A stretch of 64,000 nucleotides of DNA from Clostridia bacterium (GCA_017463105.1 JAFTPU010000002.1:117740-181739); one strand, 5' to 3'. Counted from the first letter of the stretch, positions 43,184 through 51,857 are shown. Program-made: numbers and translations. The notes: generated by a model from the letters alone, not told the origin.

Positions 43184-44333
43184 ATTTTTTATTAAAAATA
43201 CTTTGCTGTTCTATATCAAAAATATCAGTTGTAGATGGTTCACACATTTGGTCAAATATAGCATTAAAATTCGTTTTAGGTTTTTGTTCACGCCTTATAT
43301 TTACAACACCGTTAACATATTGATTGCCTAACCCTTTCGGATTTCCACGTTCGTCTAAACCGTCGTTATACACGGTAATTGTCGTTTCCGTCATCTCTAT
43401 GTAACAGCCTATTCGGCGATAAAATTGATTTAAGTCTTCGTGGGGGATGATACGCTCATATCCACGACACTTTATCACACCCTTATACCAAAACTTTGGT
43501 GGAACAGAGGACGTTAATACGATTATTTTTCCGTCAAAAACTTTATTATTATAACGTCCGAACATTGTACTTGCTGTATGATTGTCCAAACATTTCAACA
43601 TATCTTCAAAGTCCATTGACCTATCGCGGATATCGTCTAATATGATTCCCCATTGACCTTTATAGTCCTGAAACATATCGTTAGAGGAAGAGGATATACA
43701 ATAATCGTAACCCATTTTTTCCAAAAGCTGTTTGGCATAGTAGGTTTTACCTGTCCCACCTTTACCATAAATAAACACAACGTCTATATCACGATTTGGT
43801 TCAAGCGAACGATAATCACACTCTAGTTGCCAACGGCTTTTCAGTTCTTTATAGTACTTTAATTGTTTGTCCGGGGAAAGAGAGTGTACGTACGCAAGCT
43901 GTTTTGCGTAGCTATACTTACTAAAATCACCAAAGGTTCGTTCAATTTCCGCCTCTTTTACAAAATCGAAATTTGCCGTAACCTCTTCCGGACGATACTG
44001 GTGCTTAAATTGTTGACTATCGTTATTATGCGTTAAATAATCTAAAACGGAACCCGTTTTTATTATCTTGTTTACGTATTGTGGCTCCAAACCAAACCAC
44101 TTTGCTACGTCCGTAAATTTTACGCTTGCGCGTCCAAAATTAAGATATATATGATAGTGCGGACTTTCCAAAATACCTTTTTCGTTATAGTCCTTATCAT
44201 GTATAATGAAAGCGTACTTTTTAATTGTTTTATAGCGCTTTATTGTATCCATAGGTGGCTCATTGAAGTATGGAACGTAGTTCATAACTTCACACTCTTT
44301 TCCACATAATGGCTTTTTTTCCTTTCCTTTCAT
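43182..44333 (-). CDS. Rolling-circle replication protein: HUH nuclease plus SF3-type helicase
   Basis: A 383-residue initiator. The N-terminal nuclease has the HUH metal motif PHYHIYL (residues 58-64) and a catalytic tyrosine in VLDYLTHNN (Tyr 99), with KHQY a little later, as in Rep_2 (pMV158-type) proteins. The C-terminal part is a helicase with P-loop GKGGTGKT (190-197), Walker B GIILDDIRD (229-237) and motif C IIVLTSSV (270-277). This combination is that of CRESS-DNA virus Reps and of the bacterial pCRESS plasmids considered their relatives. All motifs are intact, so it is probably active. An iteron-bearing hairpin region lies upstream. Confidence 0.88.
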   Translation of the reverse strand: MKGKEKKPLCGKECEVMNYVPYFNEPPMDTIKRYKTIKKYAFIIHDKDYNEKGILESPHYHIYLNFGRASVKFTDVAKWFGLEPQYVNKIIKTGSVLDYLTHNNDSQQFKHQYRPEEVTANFDFVKEAEIERTFGDFSKYSYAKQLAYVHSLSPDKQLKYYKELKSRWQLECDYRSLEPNRDIDVVFIYGKGGTGKTYYAKQLLEKMGYDYCISSSSNDMFQDYKGQWGIILDDIRDRSMDFEDMLKCLDNHTASTMFGRYNNKVFDGKIIVLTSSVPPKFWYKGVIKCRGYERIIPHEDLNQFYRRIGCYIEMTETTITVYNDGLDERGNPKGLGNQYVNGVVNIRREQKPKTNFNAIFDQMCEPSTTDIFDIEQQSIFNKK

Positions 44334-44358
44334 TTTTTTACCCCTTTGAAAGCAAAAG

Positions 44359-44511
44359 TTTTTCCCATTTTTCCCAATTTTTCTCGGCGCTTGGACAAGC
44401 CCTGCGCCGAGAAATAGAGAATATTATTTTTTGTAGGAAATTAAAAGAATTTATTTAACTGTTTTATGTAAATACTTATACACAATTTTCCCATTTTTCC
44501 CATTTTTCCCA
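44359..44511. promoter_or_regulatory. Replication origin candidate: iterons around a hairpin
   Basis: Copies of the nine-base unit TTTTTCCCA occur twice at 44359-44376 and three times at 44485-44511 (the first with one T fewer). Between them is a perfect ten-pair hairpin, TTCTCGGCGC/GCGCCGAGAA (44381-44390 with 44404-44413), loop TTGGACAAGCCCT. Direct repeats next to a hairpin just upstream of a rep gene are the expected form of a rolling-circle double-strand origin. Confidence 0.7.
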
Positions 44512-44590
44512 ACTATACACCTTTTATAGAAAGTATTGATTAATTAAAAGAGTCGTCCTCGTCTTCATTGTCTTCCTGAATAGGGGCTTT

Positions 44591-44821
44591 TTAAGAGTTT
44601 TTACCACTTCCTTTTTTGTCGGGCAATACAGTTGCAAATGCGGACATTAACGTTTTACGTGCGCCATACTGCCTGTCCGTATTCGTTTCCTTGTCAGGGA
44701 AGTACTTTACTTCAACAGGAACGAGTTGATCGCCACATTTCACGTAAAAGTTGGTTGCAACCTTGTCGTTGCCGTATTGGTCTTGGTAAGATACCGTCTT
44801 TTTGTACAAATCTACTGTCAT
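44591..44821 (-). CDS. Small protein, 76 residues, unknown (ssDNA-binding candidate)
   Basis: Beta-rich start (MTVDLYKKTVSYQDQYGND) and TNFYVKCGDQLVPVEVKYF, then a helix and lysine-rich end. It is the first gene of the minus-strand block, upstream of the origin and Rep, with a strong AAAAGGAGC site. Small beta proteins before Rep in ssDNA elements are often single-strand-binding proteins (gpV-like). No diagnostic motif. Confidence 0.5.
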   Translation of the reverse strand: MTVDLYKKTVSYQDQYGNDKVATNFYVKCGDQLVPVEVKYFPDKETNTDRQYGARKTLMSAFATVLPDKKGSGKNS

Positions 44822-44905
44822 TTTATTGCTCCTTTTGGCTATATGCCACTTAAAAATATTTATTTACAATGCCTATACGGCTAATTGTATCAAAGGGGGC
44901 GCAGT

Positions 44906-44924
44906 TACCCACTGCGCAAGGGTG
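44906..44924. other. Short hairpin near the right end of the element
   Basis: GCGCAGT and ACTGCGC pair perfectly around TACCC just upstream of the 22-codon frame. Not followed by T's. Confidence 0.5.
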
Positions 44925-44946
44925 TTTTCATAACAAAGGAGGTTAT

Positions 44947-45015
44947 ATGAAAAACAGGGAAGAAAAGAACAAACTTTTGATGAATATTCTTTTCGCATTT
45001 AATATTACCACATAA
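44947..45015 (+). CDS. 22-codon open frame ending in the right terminal repeat
   Basis: MKNREEKNKLLMNILFAFNI and two Thr, then TAA inside the terminal repeat. The ribosome binding site AAAGGAGG with ideal spacing is the strongest argument for translation. It may be a leader peptide, a toxin-like peptide or the truncated front of a gene cut at the element border. The sequence TAATATTAC (45000-45008), the geminivirus nick nonamer, lies within it. Confidence 0.4.
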   Translation: MKNREEKNKLLMNILFAFNITT

Positions 45016-45035
45016 AAAGTTAAAAAATTTTTAAA
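45012..45035 (+). repeat. Right terminal inverted repeat
   Basis: ATAAAAAGTTAAAAAATTTT and TAAA, identical over 24 bases to the complement of 34749-34772. The host promoter begins 18 bases further on. Confidence 0.8.
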
Positions 45036-45052
45036 ATTTTTCGTTCAAACGC

Positions 45053-45081
45053 TTGACAGGGGCTTGTAAATTTGGTATTAT
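45053..45081 (+). promoter_or_regulatory. Promoter of the S10 ribosomal operon
   Basis: TTGACA (45053-45058), 17-base spacer, TATTAT (45076-45081), in the context GCTTGACA...GGTATTATA, the same as the tRNA promoter at 63790. The A/T tract ahead of the -35 box is now provided by the element's terminal repeat. Confidence 0.9.
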
Positions 45082-45087
45082 AAATAG

Positions 45088-45335
45088 GCTGTGTAAAAAC
45101 GCGGTGTATGGGTTGATACGGGAAGTTACTGAAATTTAAGGCTGAAAGCCGCCTTGACAGATAATTTCCGTTGACAAAAGTGGGGGCTCGACTCCTGCGA
45201 CTAACCGAGGCTTTGCGTAAGAACGCTCGGAAAAAATAATGAGTGTTTTTATTTTGCGGAATACCTCGATACACACGGGTGAGTTGATACAGCAAATAAA
45301 ACGTTAGTATAAACAGCAAAAGGAGTAACACAAAA
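45088..45335 (+). promoter_or_regulatory. Long untranslated leader of the S10 operon
   Basis: About 250 bases without a gene. ACGGGAAGTTA near 45118 can pair with TAATTTCCGT near 45163, enclosing a GGCT/AGCC hairpin. GTTGATAC occurs twice. A leader of this length before rpsJ suggests feedback control, in other bacteria by L4, but I do not recognise a known L4-leader structure. Confidence 0.5.
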
Positions 45336-45635
45336 ATGGCAGTACAGAAAATCAGAATCAAGTTGGCGGCGTACGACCACGAACTCGTAGACGAAGCGGC
45401 AAGCCGTATCGTCGAAACGATGAAAAAGAGCGGTGCGAAGATCTCCGGTCCCATTCCCCTTCTTACGGAAAGAGAGATCGTAACGATCCTCCGTTCGCCC
45501 CACAAATATAAAGATTCCCGCGAACAGTTCGAAATGAGAACGTACAAGAGAATCATCGACATCTATTCGCCCAACGCGAAGCTTCTCGATTCCATTCACC
45601 TCCCCGCAGGCGTGGACATCAAGATCAAGCTTTGA
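45336..45635 (+). CDS. rpsJ: 30S ribosomal protein S10
   Basis: First gene of the S10 operon; 30S head protein and, with NusB, an antitermination factor. The 99-residue protein contains the family stretch [18 protein letters not shown] and the signature [27 protein letters not shown] precedes the ATG. Normal length. Confidence 0.98.
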   Translation: MAVQKIRIKLAAYDHELVDEAASRIVETMKKSGAKISGPIPLLTEREIVTILRSPHKYKDSREQFEMRTYKRIIDIYSPNAKLLDSIHLPAGVDIKIKL

Positions 45636-45716
45636 TCGTAAGGCAATCAAAACATCGCCGAGAAATACTTTCAAAGGTATTCGAGAATAAAAAATTTTAA
45701 GGAGTGAACTTTATCA

Positions 45717-46352
45717 ATGAATAAAGCAATCATCGGTCGCAAAGTGGGTATGACCCAGATCTTTGCAGAAGACGGGAAATTGATCCCCGTCACGGTAGTG
45801 GAGGCAGGTCCCTGCCCCGTAGTTCAGGTAAAGACGGTGGAGAACGACGGTTACGCCGCGTTGAAGCTCGGCTTTATCGAAACGAGCGAGAAGGCGCTTA
45901 CGAAGCCCGAGCTCGGACAGTTCAAGAAAGCAGGCGTTAAGCCCCACAAGGTCTTGAAAGAAATCAGAGTCGCAAACGCGGAAACCTACACGGTAGGCAC
46001 GGAGCTTAAAGCGGACGTGTTCGCGGCGGGCGACAAGGTAGACGTATCGGGCGTGACGAAAGGTCACGGTTTCACGGGCGTTATCAAGAGATGGAATCAG
46101 CAGAGACTGAAAATGACGCACGGTACCGGCCCCGTTCACAGAGAACCCGGTTCTATGGGTCCTATCAGCTCCCCTTCGAGAGTGTTCAAGAACAAGCACC
46201 TCGCAGGTCAGTACGGTGTGGAGAACGTTACCATTCAGAACCTCGAAGTCGTTAAGGTAGATCTGAACAGAAACGCGATCCTCATCAAGGGTGCGATCCC
46301 CGGTCCGAAAGGCAGCATCGTTACCGTATCGGACAGCGTTAAGAGCAAATAA
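45717..46352 (+). CDS. rplC: 50S ribosomal protein L3
   Basis: Binds 23S rRNA near the peptidyl transferase centre and starts large-subunit assembly. 211 residues with IGRKVGMTQIF at the start and the long loop MTHGTGPVHREPGSMGPIS containing the conserved Gln/His region. The Shine-Dalgarno AAGGAG is unusually far (about 14 bases) from the ATG. Confidence 0.98.
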   Translation: MNKAIIGRKVGMTQIFAEDGKLIPVTVVEAGPCPVVQVKTVENDGYAALKLGFIETSEKALTKPELGQFKKAGVKPHKVLKEIRVANAETYTVGTELKADVFAAGDKVDVSGVTKGHGFTGVIKRWNQQRLKMTHGTGPVHREPGSMGPISSPSRVFKNKHLAGQYGVENVTIQNLEVVKVDLNRNAILIKGAIPGPKGSIVTVSDSVKSK

Positions 46353-46367
46353 GGAGAGTGACAGACA

Positions 46368-46988
46368 ATGGCGGCTATTAAAGTATTAAATATGAGCGGC
46401 GCGGAAGTCGGCGAGATCGAATTGAACGATAGCGTATTCGGCGTCGAATATAAAGAATCTTTGATTCATCAGGCAGTCGTTACCCGTCTTGCAAACGAGA
46501 GACAGGGAACCAAATCCACCCTCACGAGAACGGAAGTTCGCGGCGGCGGTATCAAACCTTGGAGACAGAAAGGCACGGGTCGTGCTCGTCAGGGCTCCAT
46601 CCGCGCTCCGCAGTGGATCAAGGGCGGCGTAGTGTTCGCACCCAAATCCCGCGACTTCTCGAAGAAGATGAACGACAAGGCAAAGAAGGCGGCGCTTTTG
46701 TCCGCGCTTTCCAAGAAGGTCGCAGACGGCGAATTCATCGTTGTGGACGAGCTGAAAGTGTCCGCGCCCAAGACCAAAGAGATGGCGGCTTTCGCAAAGG
46801 CGCTCAACCTGAATAAGGCGCTTGTGGTCATGGACAACGACGACGTGAACGTGATCCGCGCGGCGGCGAACCTTCCCAAGCTTTCGACGTTGCCCCTTGC
46901 GCAGCTGAGCACCTACGAAGTAGTGGCGAATGCGAAAGTGGTTATGACGAAGGCTGCGGTTGAGAAATTCCAGGAGGTAAACGCGTAA
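46368..46988 (+). CDS. rplD: 50S ribosomal protein L4
   Basis: Lines the exit tunnel with an extended loop ([31 protein letters not shown]), visible here; in several bacteria it represses its own operon. 206 residues. Its stop overlaps the rplW start (TAATG). Confidence 0.98.
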   Translation: MAAIKVLNMSGAEVGEIELNDSVFGVEYKESLIHQAVVTRLANERQGTKSTLTRTEVRGGGIKPWRQKGTGRARQGSIRAPQWIKGGVVFAPKSRDFSKKMNDKAKKAALLSALSKKVADGEFIVVDELKVSAPKTKEMAAFAKALNLNKALVVMDNDDVNVIRAAANLPKLSTLPLAQLSTYEVVANAKVVMTKAAVEKFQEVNA

Positions 46989-47278
46989 TGTTTGCAGAGG
47001 ATATTATCATTAAGCCCGTTCTGACCGAAAAAGGTTACGACGGTATCGCGTCCAAGAAATATACGTTCTACGTAAAGAAAGACGCGAACAAAACCCAGAT
47101 CAAATTGGCAGTCGAAAAAATATTCGGCGTAAAGGTTGCGAAAGTGAACACGATTACCTGCAAGGGTAAGCTCAAGAGAATGGGCAGAAACGAAGGTTAC
47201 ACTCCCGACCGTAAGAAAGCGATCGTGACGCTGAAGGAAGATAGCAAGACTATCGAATTCTTCGAGTCGTTGACCTAA
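46988..47278 (+). CDS. rplW: 50S ribosomal protein L23
   Basis: Sits at the tunnel exit and docks SRP and trigger factor. 96 residues with [20 protein letters not shown] and the C-terminal [20 protein letters not shown]. Overlaps rplD by one base. Confidence 0.97.
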   Translation: MFAEDIIIKPVLTEKGYDGIASKKYTFYVKKDANKTQIKLAVEKIFGVKVAKVNTITCKGKLKRMGRNEGYTPDRKKAIVTLKEDSKTIEFFESLT

Positions 47279-47297
47279 GCAAGGAGGAAGTTAGAAA

Positions 47298-48128
47298 ATG
47301 GCTATTAAAACGTATAAACCCACTTCCGCAGGTCGCCGTTTCGTAACGGTTTTGACGAACGACGATCTGACGGCAGGTGCGAAGCCCGAAAGATCTTTGA
47401 TGCACGACCAGCGCCACAGCGGCGGTCGTAACAACATGGGCAGAATCACCACCAGACATATCGGCGGCGGTAACCGCAGAAAATATCGTATCATCGATTT
47501 CAAGAGAACGAAGGACGATATTCCCGCAACGGTAAAGAGTATTCAGTACGACCCCAACAGAAGCGCGCACATCGCGCTCCTCGTATACGCGGACGGCGTA
47601 AAGAGCTATATCCTTGCTCCCGTCGGTCTGAACGTAGGGGACAAGGTCATGAGCGGCGTGAACGCGGATATCAAAGTCGGTAACGCGCTTCCCCTCGAGA
47701 ACATTCCCGTCGGTACGATGGTACACAACATCGAGCTTACCCCCGGTAAGGGCGGTCAGATCGCAAGAAGCGCAGGTATCTCCGCGCAGATCATGGCAGT
47801 CGAAGGCAAATACGCTACGATCCGTATGCCGAGCGGCGAAATGAGATACGTGCTTTTGAAGTGCCGCGCGACGATCGGTCAGGTCGGCAACGTAGACCAC
47901 GAGCTCGTTTCGTTGGGTAAAGCAGGTAAAGCAAGATATCTCGGTTTGAGACCGGAAGTAAGAGGTTCGGTTATGAACCCCGTCGACCACCCTCACGGCG
48001 GTGGTGAAGGTAAGTCTCCTATCGGCCACGCAGGTCCGTTGACGCCTTGGGGCAAGCCCGCTCTCGGTTACAAGACGAGAAAGAAGAAGAATGCAACCAA
48101 CAAGTTCATTCTTAAGAGAATAAACTAA
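47298..48128 (+). CDS. rplB: 50S ribosomal protein L2
   Basis: Core 23S-binding protein needed for peptidyl transfer. 276 residues; RNA-binding motifs [17 protein letters not shown] and the C-terminal [16 protein letters not shown] with the conserved His are present. AGGAGG precedes the ATG. Confidence 0.98.
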   Translation: MAIKTYKPTSAGRRFVTVLTNDDLTAGAKPERSLMHDQRHSGGRNNMGRITTRHIGGGNRRKYRIIDFKRTKDDIPATVKSIQYDPNRSAHIALLVYADGVKSYILAPVGLNVGDKVMSGVNADIKVGNALPLENIPVGTMVHNIELTPGKGGQIARSAGISAQIMAVEGKYATIRMPSGEMRYVLLKCRATIGQVGNVDHELVSLGKAGKARYLGLRPEVRGSVMNPVDHPHGGGEGKSPIGHAGPLTPWGKPALGYKTRKKKNATNKFILKRIN

Positions 48129-48143
48129 TCGGAGGATTGAAAA

Positions 48144-48422
48144 ATGTCAAGAAGCGTTAAGAAAGGACCTTACGTCGAAGCGAAGCTTTTGAGCAGAATT
48201 CAGGCGATGAACGAATCGAACGAAAAGAAAGTTATCAAGACCTGGTCGAGAGCGTCTACCATTTTCCCCGATTTCGTTGGACACACGATTGCGGTATACG
48301 ACGGTCGTAAGCACGTACCCGTATACGTAACGGAAGACATGATCGGTTGCAAGCTCGGTGAGTTTGCTCCCACGAGAACGTTCCACGGTCACACCGCGAA
48401 AACGACTAGCCCGGGTAAATAA
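48144..48422 (+). CDS. rpsS: 30S ribosomal protein S19
   Basis: 30S head protein contacting S13 and the A-site tRNA. 92 residues, starting [15 protein letters not shown] and containing [36 protein letters not shown] upstream. Confidence 0.98.
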   Translation: MSRSVKKGPYVEAKLLSRIQAMNESNEKKVIKTWSRASTIFPDFVGHTIAVYDGRKHVPVYVTEDMIGCKLGEFAPTRTFHGHTAKTTSPGK

Positions 48423-48435
48423 GGAGAATAGATAA

Positions 48436-48837
48436 ATGGCAACGAATATGAAGAAGAAGACGGCAAGGGTTGCGGAAAAGAAAGAAAAACGCCCCTATGC
48501 AGTCGCTAAATATATCAGAGTTTCCCCTTACAAAGTGAGAACGGTTCTCGCTTTGATTCGCGGAAAGAGCTATAAAGAAGCAAAAGCGATTCTCGATTAC
48601 AGCGTAAACGGAAGCGCGCTTGCGGTGAAGAAAGTGCTTATGTCGGCTGCGGCGAACGCAGAACATAACATGGGTATGGACAGAAACGACCTGTACGTTG
48701 CGGAATGCTTTGCGGACGGCGGTCAGATGCTCAAGAGAATGCAGCCCGTATCCAAAGGCAGAGGGCATGCGATCTTGAAGAGAACGAGCCACATCACCGT
48801 AATTTTGGACGTTAAGAAATTGGAAGGAGAAGTATAA
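48436..48837 (+). CDS. rplV: 50S ribosomal protein L22
   Basis: Exit-tunnel protein. The 133-residue form has a basic N-terminal extension of about 20 residues ([19 protein letters not shown]) before the usual core ([22 protein letters not shown]) and the tunnel hairpin [23 protein letters not shown]. Confidence 0.97.
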   Translation: MATNMKKKTARVAEKKEKRPYAVAKYIRVSPYKVRTVLALIRGKSYKEAKAILDYSVNGSALAVKKVLMSAAANAEHNMGMDRNDLYVAECFADGGQMLKRMQPVSKGRGHAILKRTSHITVILDVKKLEGEV

Positions 48838-48839
48838 CA

Positions 48840-49508
48840 ATGGGACAGAAAGTTAATCCTCACGGTTTGAGAGTCGGCGTTATCGCCGATTGGAATACCA
48901 CTTGGTATGCAGACAAGAAAGAATTCTCCAAATTCCTCAAAGAAGATAACGTTATCCGTACTTTCCTCAAAAAGAAGTACTATGCGGCTGCGGTAAGCAA
49001 GATCCTTATCGAAAGAGCGGCGACGAGAATCGTCGTAACGATCTACACGGCTCGTCCCGGCGTGATCATCGGTAAAGGCGGCGCGGAAGTGGAAGTTATC
49101 AAGAAAGATCTTGCGAAGCTTACGAACGGCAAAGCGGTGAGCATCAATATCACGGAAGTGAGAAAGCCCGACTGCGACGCGCAGCTCGTAGCGGAAGGCG
49201 TTGCGGCACAGCTTGAAAAGCGTATGTCGTTCAGACGTTGCATGAAGCAGGCGATCGGCCGTTCGATGAGAGCGGGCGTAAAAGGCATCAAGATGATGGT
49301 CAGCGGACGTCTCGACGGCGCTGAAATTGCGAGAAGCGAGCACTATCACGAAGGTTCTATTCCCCTTCAGACGCTTCGCGCGGACATCGATTACGGCTTT
49401 GCGGAAGCGCACACGACCTTCGGTATGATCGGCGTTAAGTGCTGGATCTACAAAGGCGAAGTGATCAAAGCTTCGAAGAAGCCCGTTGCAGAAGGAGGCG
49501 AACAGTAA
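48840..49508 (+). CDS. rpsC: 30S ribosomal protein S3
   Basis: At the mRNA entry channel. 222 residues with the KH domain motif [21 protein letters not shown] and the C-terminal domain ([27 protein letters not shown]). Two bases after rplV; stop overlaps rplP start (TAATG). Slightly short acidic tail. Confidence 0.98.
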   Translation: MGQKVNPHGLRVGVIADWNTTWYADKKEFSKFLKEDNVIRTFLKKKYYAAAVSKILIERAATRIVVTIYTARPGVIIGKGGAEVEVIKKDLAKLTNGKAVSINITEVRKPDCDAQLVAEGVAAQLEKRMSFRRCMKQAIGRSMRAGVKGIKMMVSGRLDGAEIARSEHYHEGSIPLQTLRADIDYGFAEAHTTFGMIGVKCWIYKGEVIKASKKPVAEGGEQ

Positions 49509-49957
49509 TGTTAATTCCCAAAAGAGTAAAAAGACGTAGACAGCATCGTGGCACGATGAAAGGTAAGGCTACGAAGGGCAACGTAATCGCATACGGCGAA
49601 TACGGCCTCGTATCCGAAGAGCTCGGCTGGATCAAATCCAACCAGATCGAAGCAGCCCGTATCGCAATGACGAGATTCATCAAGCGTGGCGGTAAAGTTT
49701 GGATCGACATCTTCCCCCATAAGCCTATCACGAAGAAACCTGCGGAAACGCGTATGGGTTCCGGTAAAGGTTCGGTCGAATATTGGGTAGCGGTCGTAAA
49801 ACCCGGTCGCGTAATGTTCGAAATGGCAGGCGTAAGCGAGGACGTGGCAAGAGAAGCAATGCGTCTTGCGGCGCACAAGCTTCCCGTAAAGTGCAAGTTT
49901 GTTAAGAAAGAAGTCGTTGCGGAAGCAACCGAAACGGCAGAAGGCGGTGAACAATAA
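49508..49957 (+). CDS. rplP: 50S ribosomal protein L16
   Basis: Positions the A-site tRNA in the large subunit. 149 residues beginning [15 protein letters not shown] with the signature [22 protein letters not shown]. The ATG overlaps the rpsC stop. An acidic tail ([10 protein letters not shown]) extends the C-terminus. The stop overlaps rpmC (TAATG). Confidence 0.98.
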   Translation: MLIPKRVKRRRQHRGTMKGKATKGNVIAYGEYGLVSEELGWIKSNQIEAARIAMTRFIKRGGKVWIDIFPHKPITKKPAETRMGSGKGSVEYWVAVVKPGRVMFEMAGVSEDVAREAMRLAAHKLPVKCKFVKKEVVAEATETAEGGEQ

Positions 49958-50151
49958 TGAAAGCGAAAGAAGTAAAAGAAATGACGAGCGAAGAGCTTGT
50001 AGCAAAGCTTGCGGAACTCAAGAGCGAACTTTTCAACCTTCGTTTCCGTTTGGCGTCCGGTCAGCTTGACAACCCCGTTTCCATCAGAACCTGCAAGAGA
50101 GATATCGCTCGCGTAAACACGGAGATCCGTGCGAGAGAGCTCAAGGCGTAA
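49957..50151 (+). CDS. rpmC: 50S ribosomal protein L29
   Basis: Small two-helix protein at the tunnel exit next to L23. 64 residues, [20 protein letters not shown] and the family signature RLASGQLDNPVSIRTCKRDIARVNTEI. Confidence 0.96.
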   Translation: MKAKEVKEMTSEELVAKLAELKSELFNLRFRLASGQLDNPVSIRTCKRDIARVNTEIRARELKA

Positions 50152-50169
50152 CATCGGAGGACAGCAATC

Positions 50170-50424
50170 ATGGAAAGAAATTTGAGAAAAGAAAGAGTCG
50201 GTCTTGTTGTATCCGATAAAATGGATAAGACGGTCGTCGTGCTTATCAGCGACAAGAGCAAGCACCCACTCTACAAGAAAACCATCACGAAAAGCAAACG
50301 TATCAAGGCGCATGACGAAAACAACGAATGCGGCGTTGGCGATACGGTAAGAATCGTCGAGACGAGAAAGCTCAGCAAGGATAAAAACTGGCGCGTAGCG
50401 GAAATCGTCGAGAAAGCGAAGTAA
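50170..50424 (+). CDS. rpsQ: 30S ribosomal protein S17
   Basis: Primary 16S binder with an OB fold. 84 residues with [31 protein letters not shown] and the conserved [20 protein letters not shown]. Confidence 0.97.
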   Translation: MERNLRKERVGLVVSDKMDKTVVVLISDKSKHPLYKKTITKSKRIKAHDENNECGVGDTVRIVETRKLSKDKNWRVAEIVEKAK

Positions 50425-50442
50425 TCAAGGAGGGCAGAAAGT

Positions 50443-50811
50443 ATGATACAGCCTCAGACGAGACTCAAAGCGGCTGACAACAGCGGCGCAAAAGAGCTTA
50501 TGTGCATCAGAGTATTAGGCGGCTCCTTCCGTAAGACCGGCAACATCGGCGACGTTATCGTAGCGTCCGTTAAGACGGCAACGCCCGGCGGCGCGGTAAA
50601 GAAAGGCGACGTCGTGAAAGCGGTTATCGTAAGAAGCGCAAAAGGGATCAGAAGAGCTGACGGTACGTTCGTTAAATTCGACGAAAACGCAGCCGTCATC
50701 ATCGACAACCAAAAACAACCCAAGGGTACCCGTATCTTTGGGCCGATCGCGAGAGAATTGAGAGATAAGGATTACATGAAGATCATCTCTCTTGCTCCCG
50801 AAGTTCTGTAA
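50443..50811 (+). CDS. rplN: 50S ribosomal protein L14
   Basis: Forms an intersubunit bridge with 16S rRNA. 122 residues, [19 protein letters not shown] at the start and the C-terminal [28 protein letters not shown]. Confidence 0.98.
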   Translation: MIQPQTRLKAADNSGAKELMCIRVLGGSFRKTGNIGDVIVASVKTATPGGAVKKGDVVKAVIVRSAKGIRRADGTFVKFDENAAVIIDNQKQPKGTRIFGPIARELRDKDYMKIISLAPEVL

Positions 50812-50832
50812 TTTGTCAGGAGGACTAAAACA

Positions 50833-51273
50833 ATGAACGTAAAAGTAAATGATAACGTACTTGTAATTGCCGGTAAAGACAAAGGCGTACAGGGAAAAGT
50901 CCTTGCCACGTCCCCTAAGGCAAATACGGTAGTCGTTGAAGGCGTGCGTATTCAGAAGAAGCACGAAAAAGCAAGAAAAGCGAACGAAACGAGCAAGATC
51001 GTGGAAGTTCCCGGACCCATCGACGCGTCCAACGTAAAAGTAGTTTGCCCTACCTGCGGTAAGGCGACGAAAGTGAAGCACGCTGTCGTAGACGGTAAGA
51101 AGGTAAGAGTATGCGCTTGCGGCGCGGTTCTCGACAAAGCTTATACGAAGAAAGCCGCAAAAGCTGCGGCGGCTGCGGAAGAAGCGCCCAAGAAGAGAAC
51201 GAGAAAGCGTGCGGCGAAAGCGGTGGAACCCGCAGTGCAGCCCGAAGCTACCGAGACCACGGAAAACAACTAA
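50833..51273 (+). CDS. rplX: 50S ribosomal protein L24 with C-terminal extension
   Basis: Assembly initiator of the large subunit. KOW motif VLVIAGKDKGVQGKVLATSPKANTVVVEGV, then the usual zinc-like CPTCGKATKV and CACG. Beyond residue 100 there is an Ala/Lys/Glu-rich tail (AAAAAEEAPKKRTRKRAAKAVE) that makes it 146 residues instead of about 105. Confidence 0.96.
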   Translation: MNVKVNDNVLVIAGKDKGVQGKVLATSPKANTVVVEGVRIQKKHEKARKANETSKIVEVPGPIDASNVKVVCPTCGKATKVKHAVVDGKKVRVCACGAVLDKAYTKKAAKAAAAAEEAPKKRTRKRAAKAVEPAVQPEATETTENN

Positions 51274-51287
51274 CGAGGTAAGTTAAG

Positions 51288-51845
51288 ATGGCAGAGAAAG
51301 TTTATAATAACAGAGTAAAAGAAAAGTACGAAAAAGAAGTCGTGCCTTATCTTATGAAAAAATTCGGATACAAATCCGTAATGCAATGCCCGAAACTCGT
51401 TAAGATTGTTATCAACACGGGTCTCGGCGACATCAAGGATAACGCGAAATCCATTCAGATGACCGAAAACGAGATCAAGATGATCTCCGGTCAGCAACCC
51501 ATTCTGACGAAGGCGAAGAAATCGGTCGCAAACTTCAAGGTAAGAGAAGGACAGACGGTCGGTATCAAAGTTACTCTTCGCGGCGACAGAATGTACAGTT
51601 TCTATGACAAGTTCGTATCTATCGCGCTTCCCAGACTCCGCGACTTCCGCGGCGTATCGGACAAAGCGTTTGACGGACGCGGCAACTACTCGGTGGGCTT
51701 GAAAGAACAGCTGATCTTCCCCGAAATCACCTACGATCAGGTGGAAAAGATCAGAGGTATGGACGTAGCGATCGTCACCACCGCGAACACGGACGAAGAG
51801 GCAAGAGAGCTGTTGAGAGCGCTCGGTATGCCTTTCAAGAAGTAA
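51288..51845 (+). CDS. rplE: 50S ribosomal protein L5
   Basis: Binds 5S rRNA and contacts P-site tRNA. 185 residues, [20 protein letters not shown] at the start, the signature [13 protein letters not shown], and [17 protein letters not shown] near the end. Confidence 0.98.
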   Translation: MAEKVYNNRVKEKYEKEVVPYLMKKFGYKSVMQCPKLVKIVINTGLGDIKDNAKSIQMTENEIKMISGQQPILTKAKKSVANFKVREGQTVGIKVTLRGDRMYSFYDKFVSIALPRLRDFRGVSDKAFDGRGNYSVGLKEQLIFPEITYDQVEKIRGMDVAIVTTANTDEEARELLRALGMPFKK

Positions 51846-51857
51846 GGAGAAACGAAC

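Larger units (their letters stand above)
34749..45035. mobile_element. Integrated filamentous-phage-like element with IS30-type transposase
   Basis: The segment is bounded by 24-bp perfect inverted repeats (34749-34772 and 45012-45035) and is visibly richer in A+T than both flanks. It encodes a DDE transposase, rolling-circle Rep, a Zot/pI-like ATPase, a signal-peptide/C-terminal-anchor surface protein, further membrane proteins and several tiny proteins, mostly on the minus strand. A small plus-strand cargo group sits between transposase and ATPase. There is no tail, terminase, large head gene, relaxase or integrase. Spiroplasma plectroviruses are known to carry an IS30-like transposase, so this life style has precedent. 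Phage identity is inference, since no major coat protein can be proven. Confidence 0.75.
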
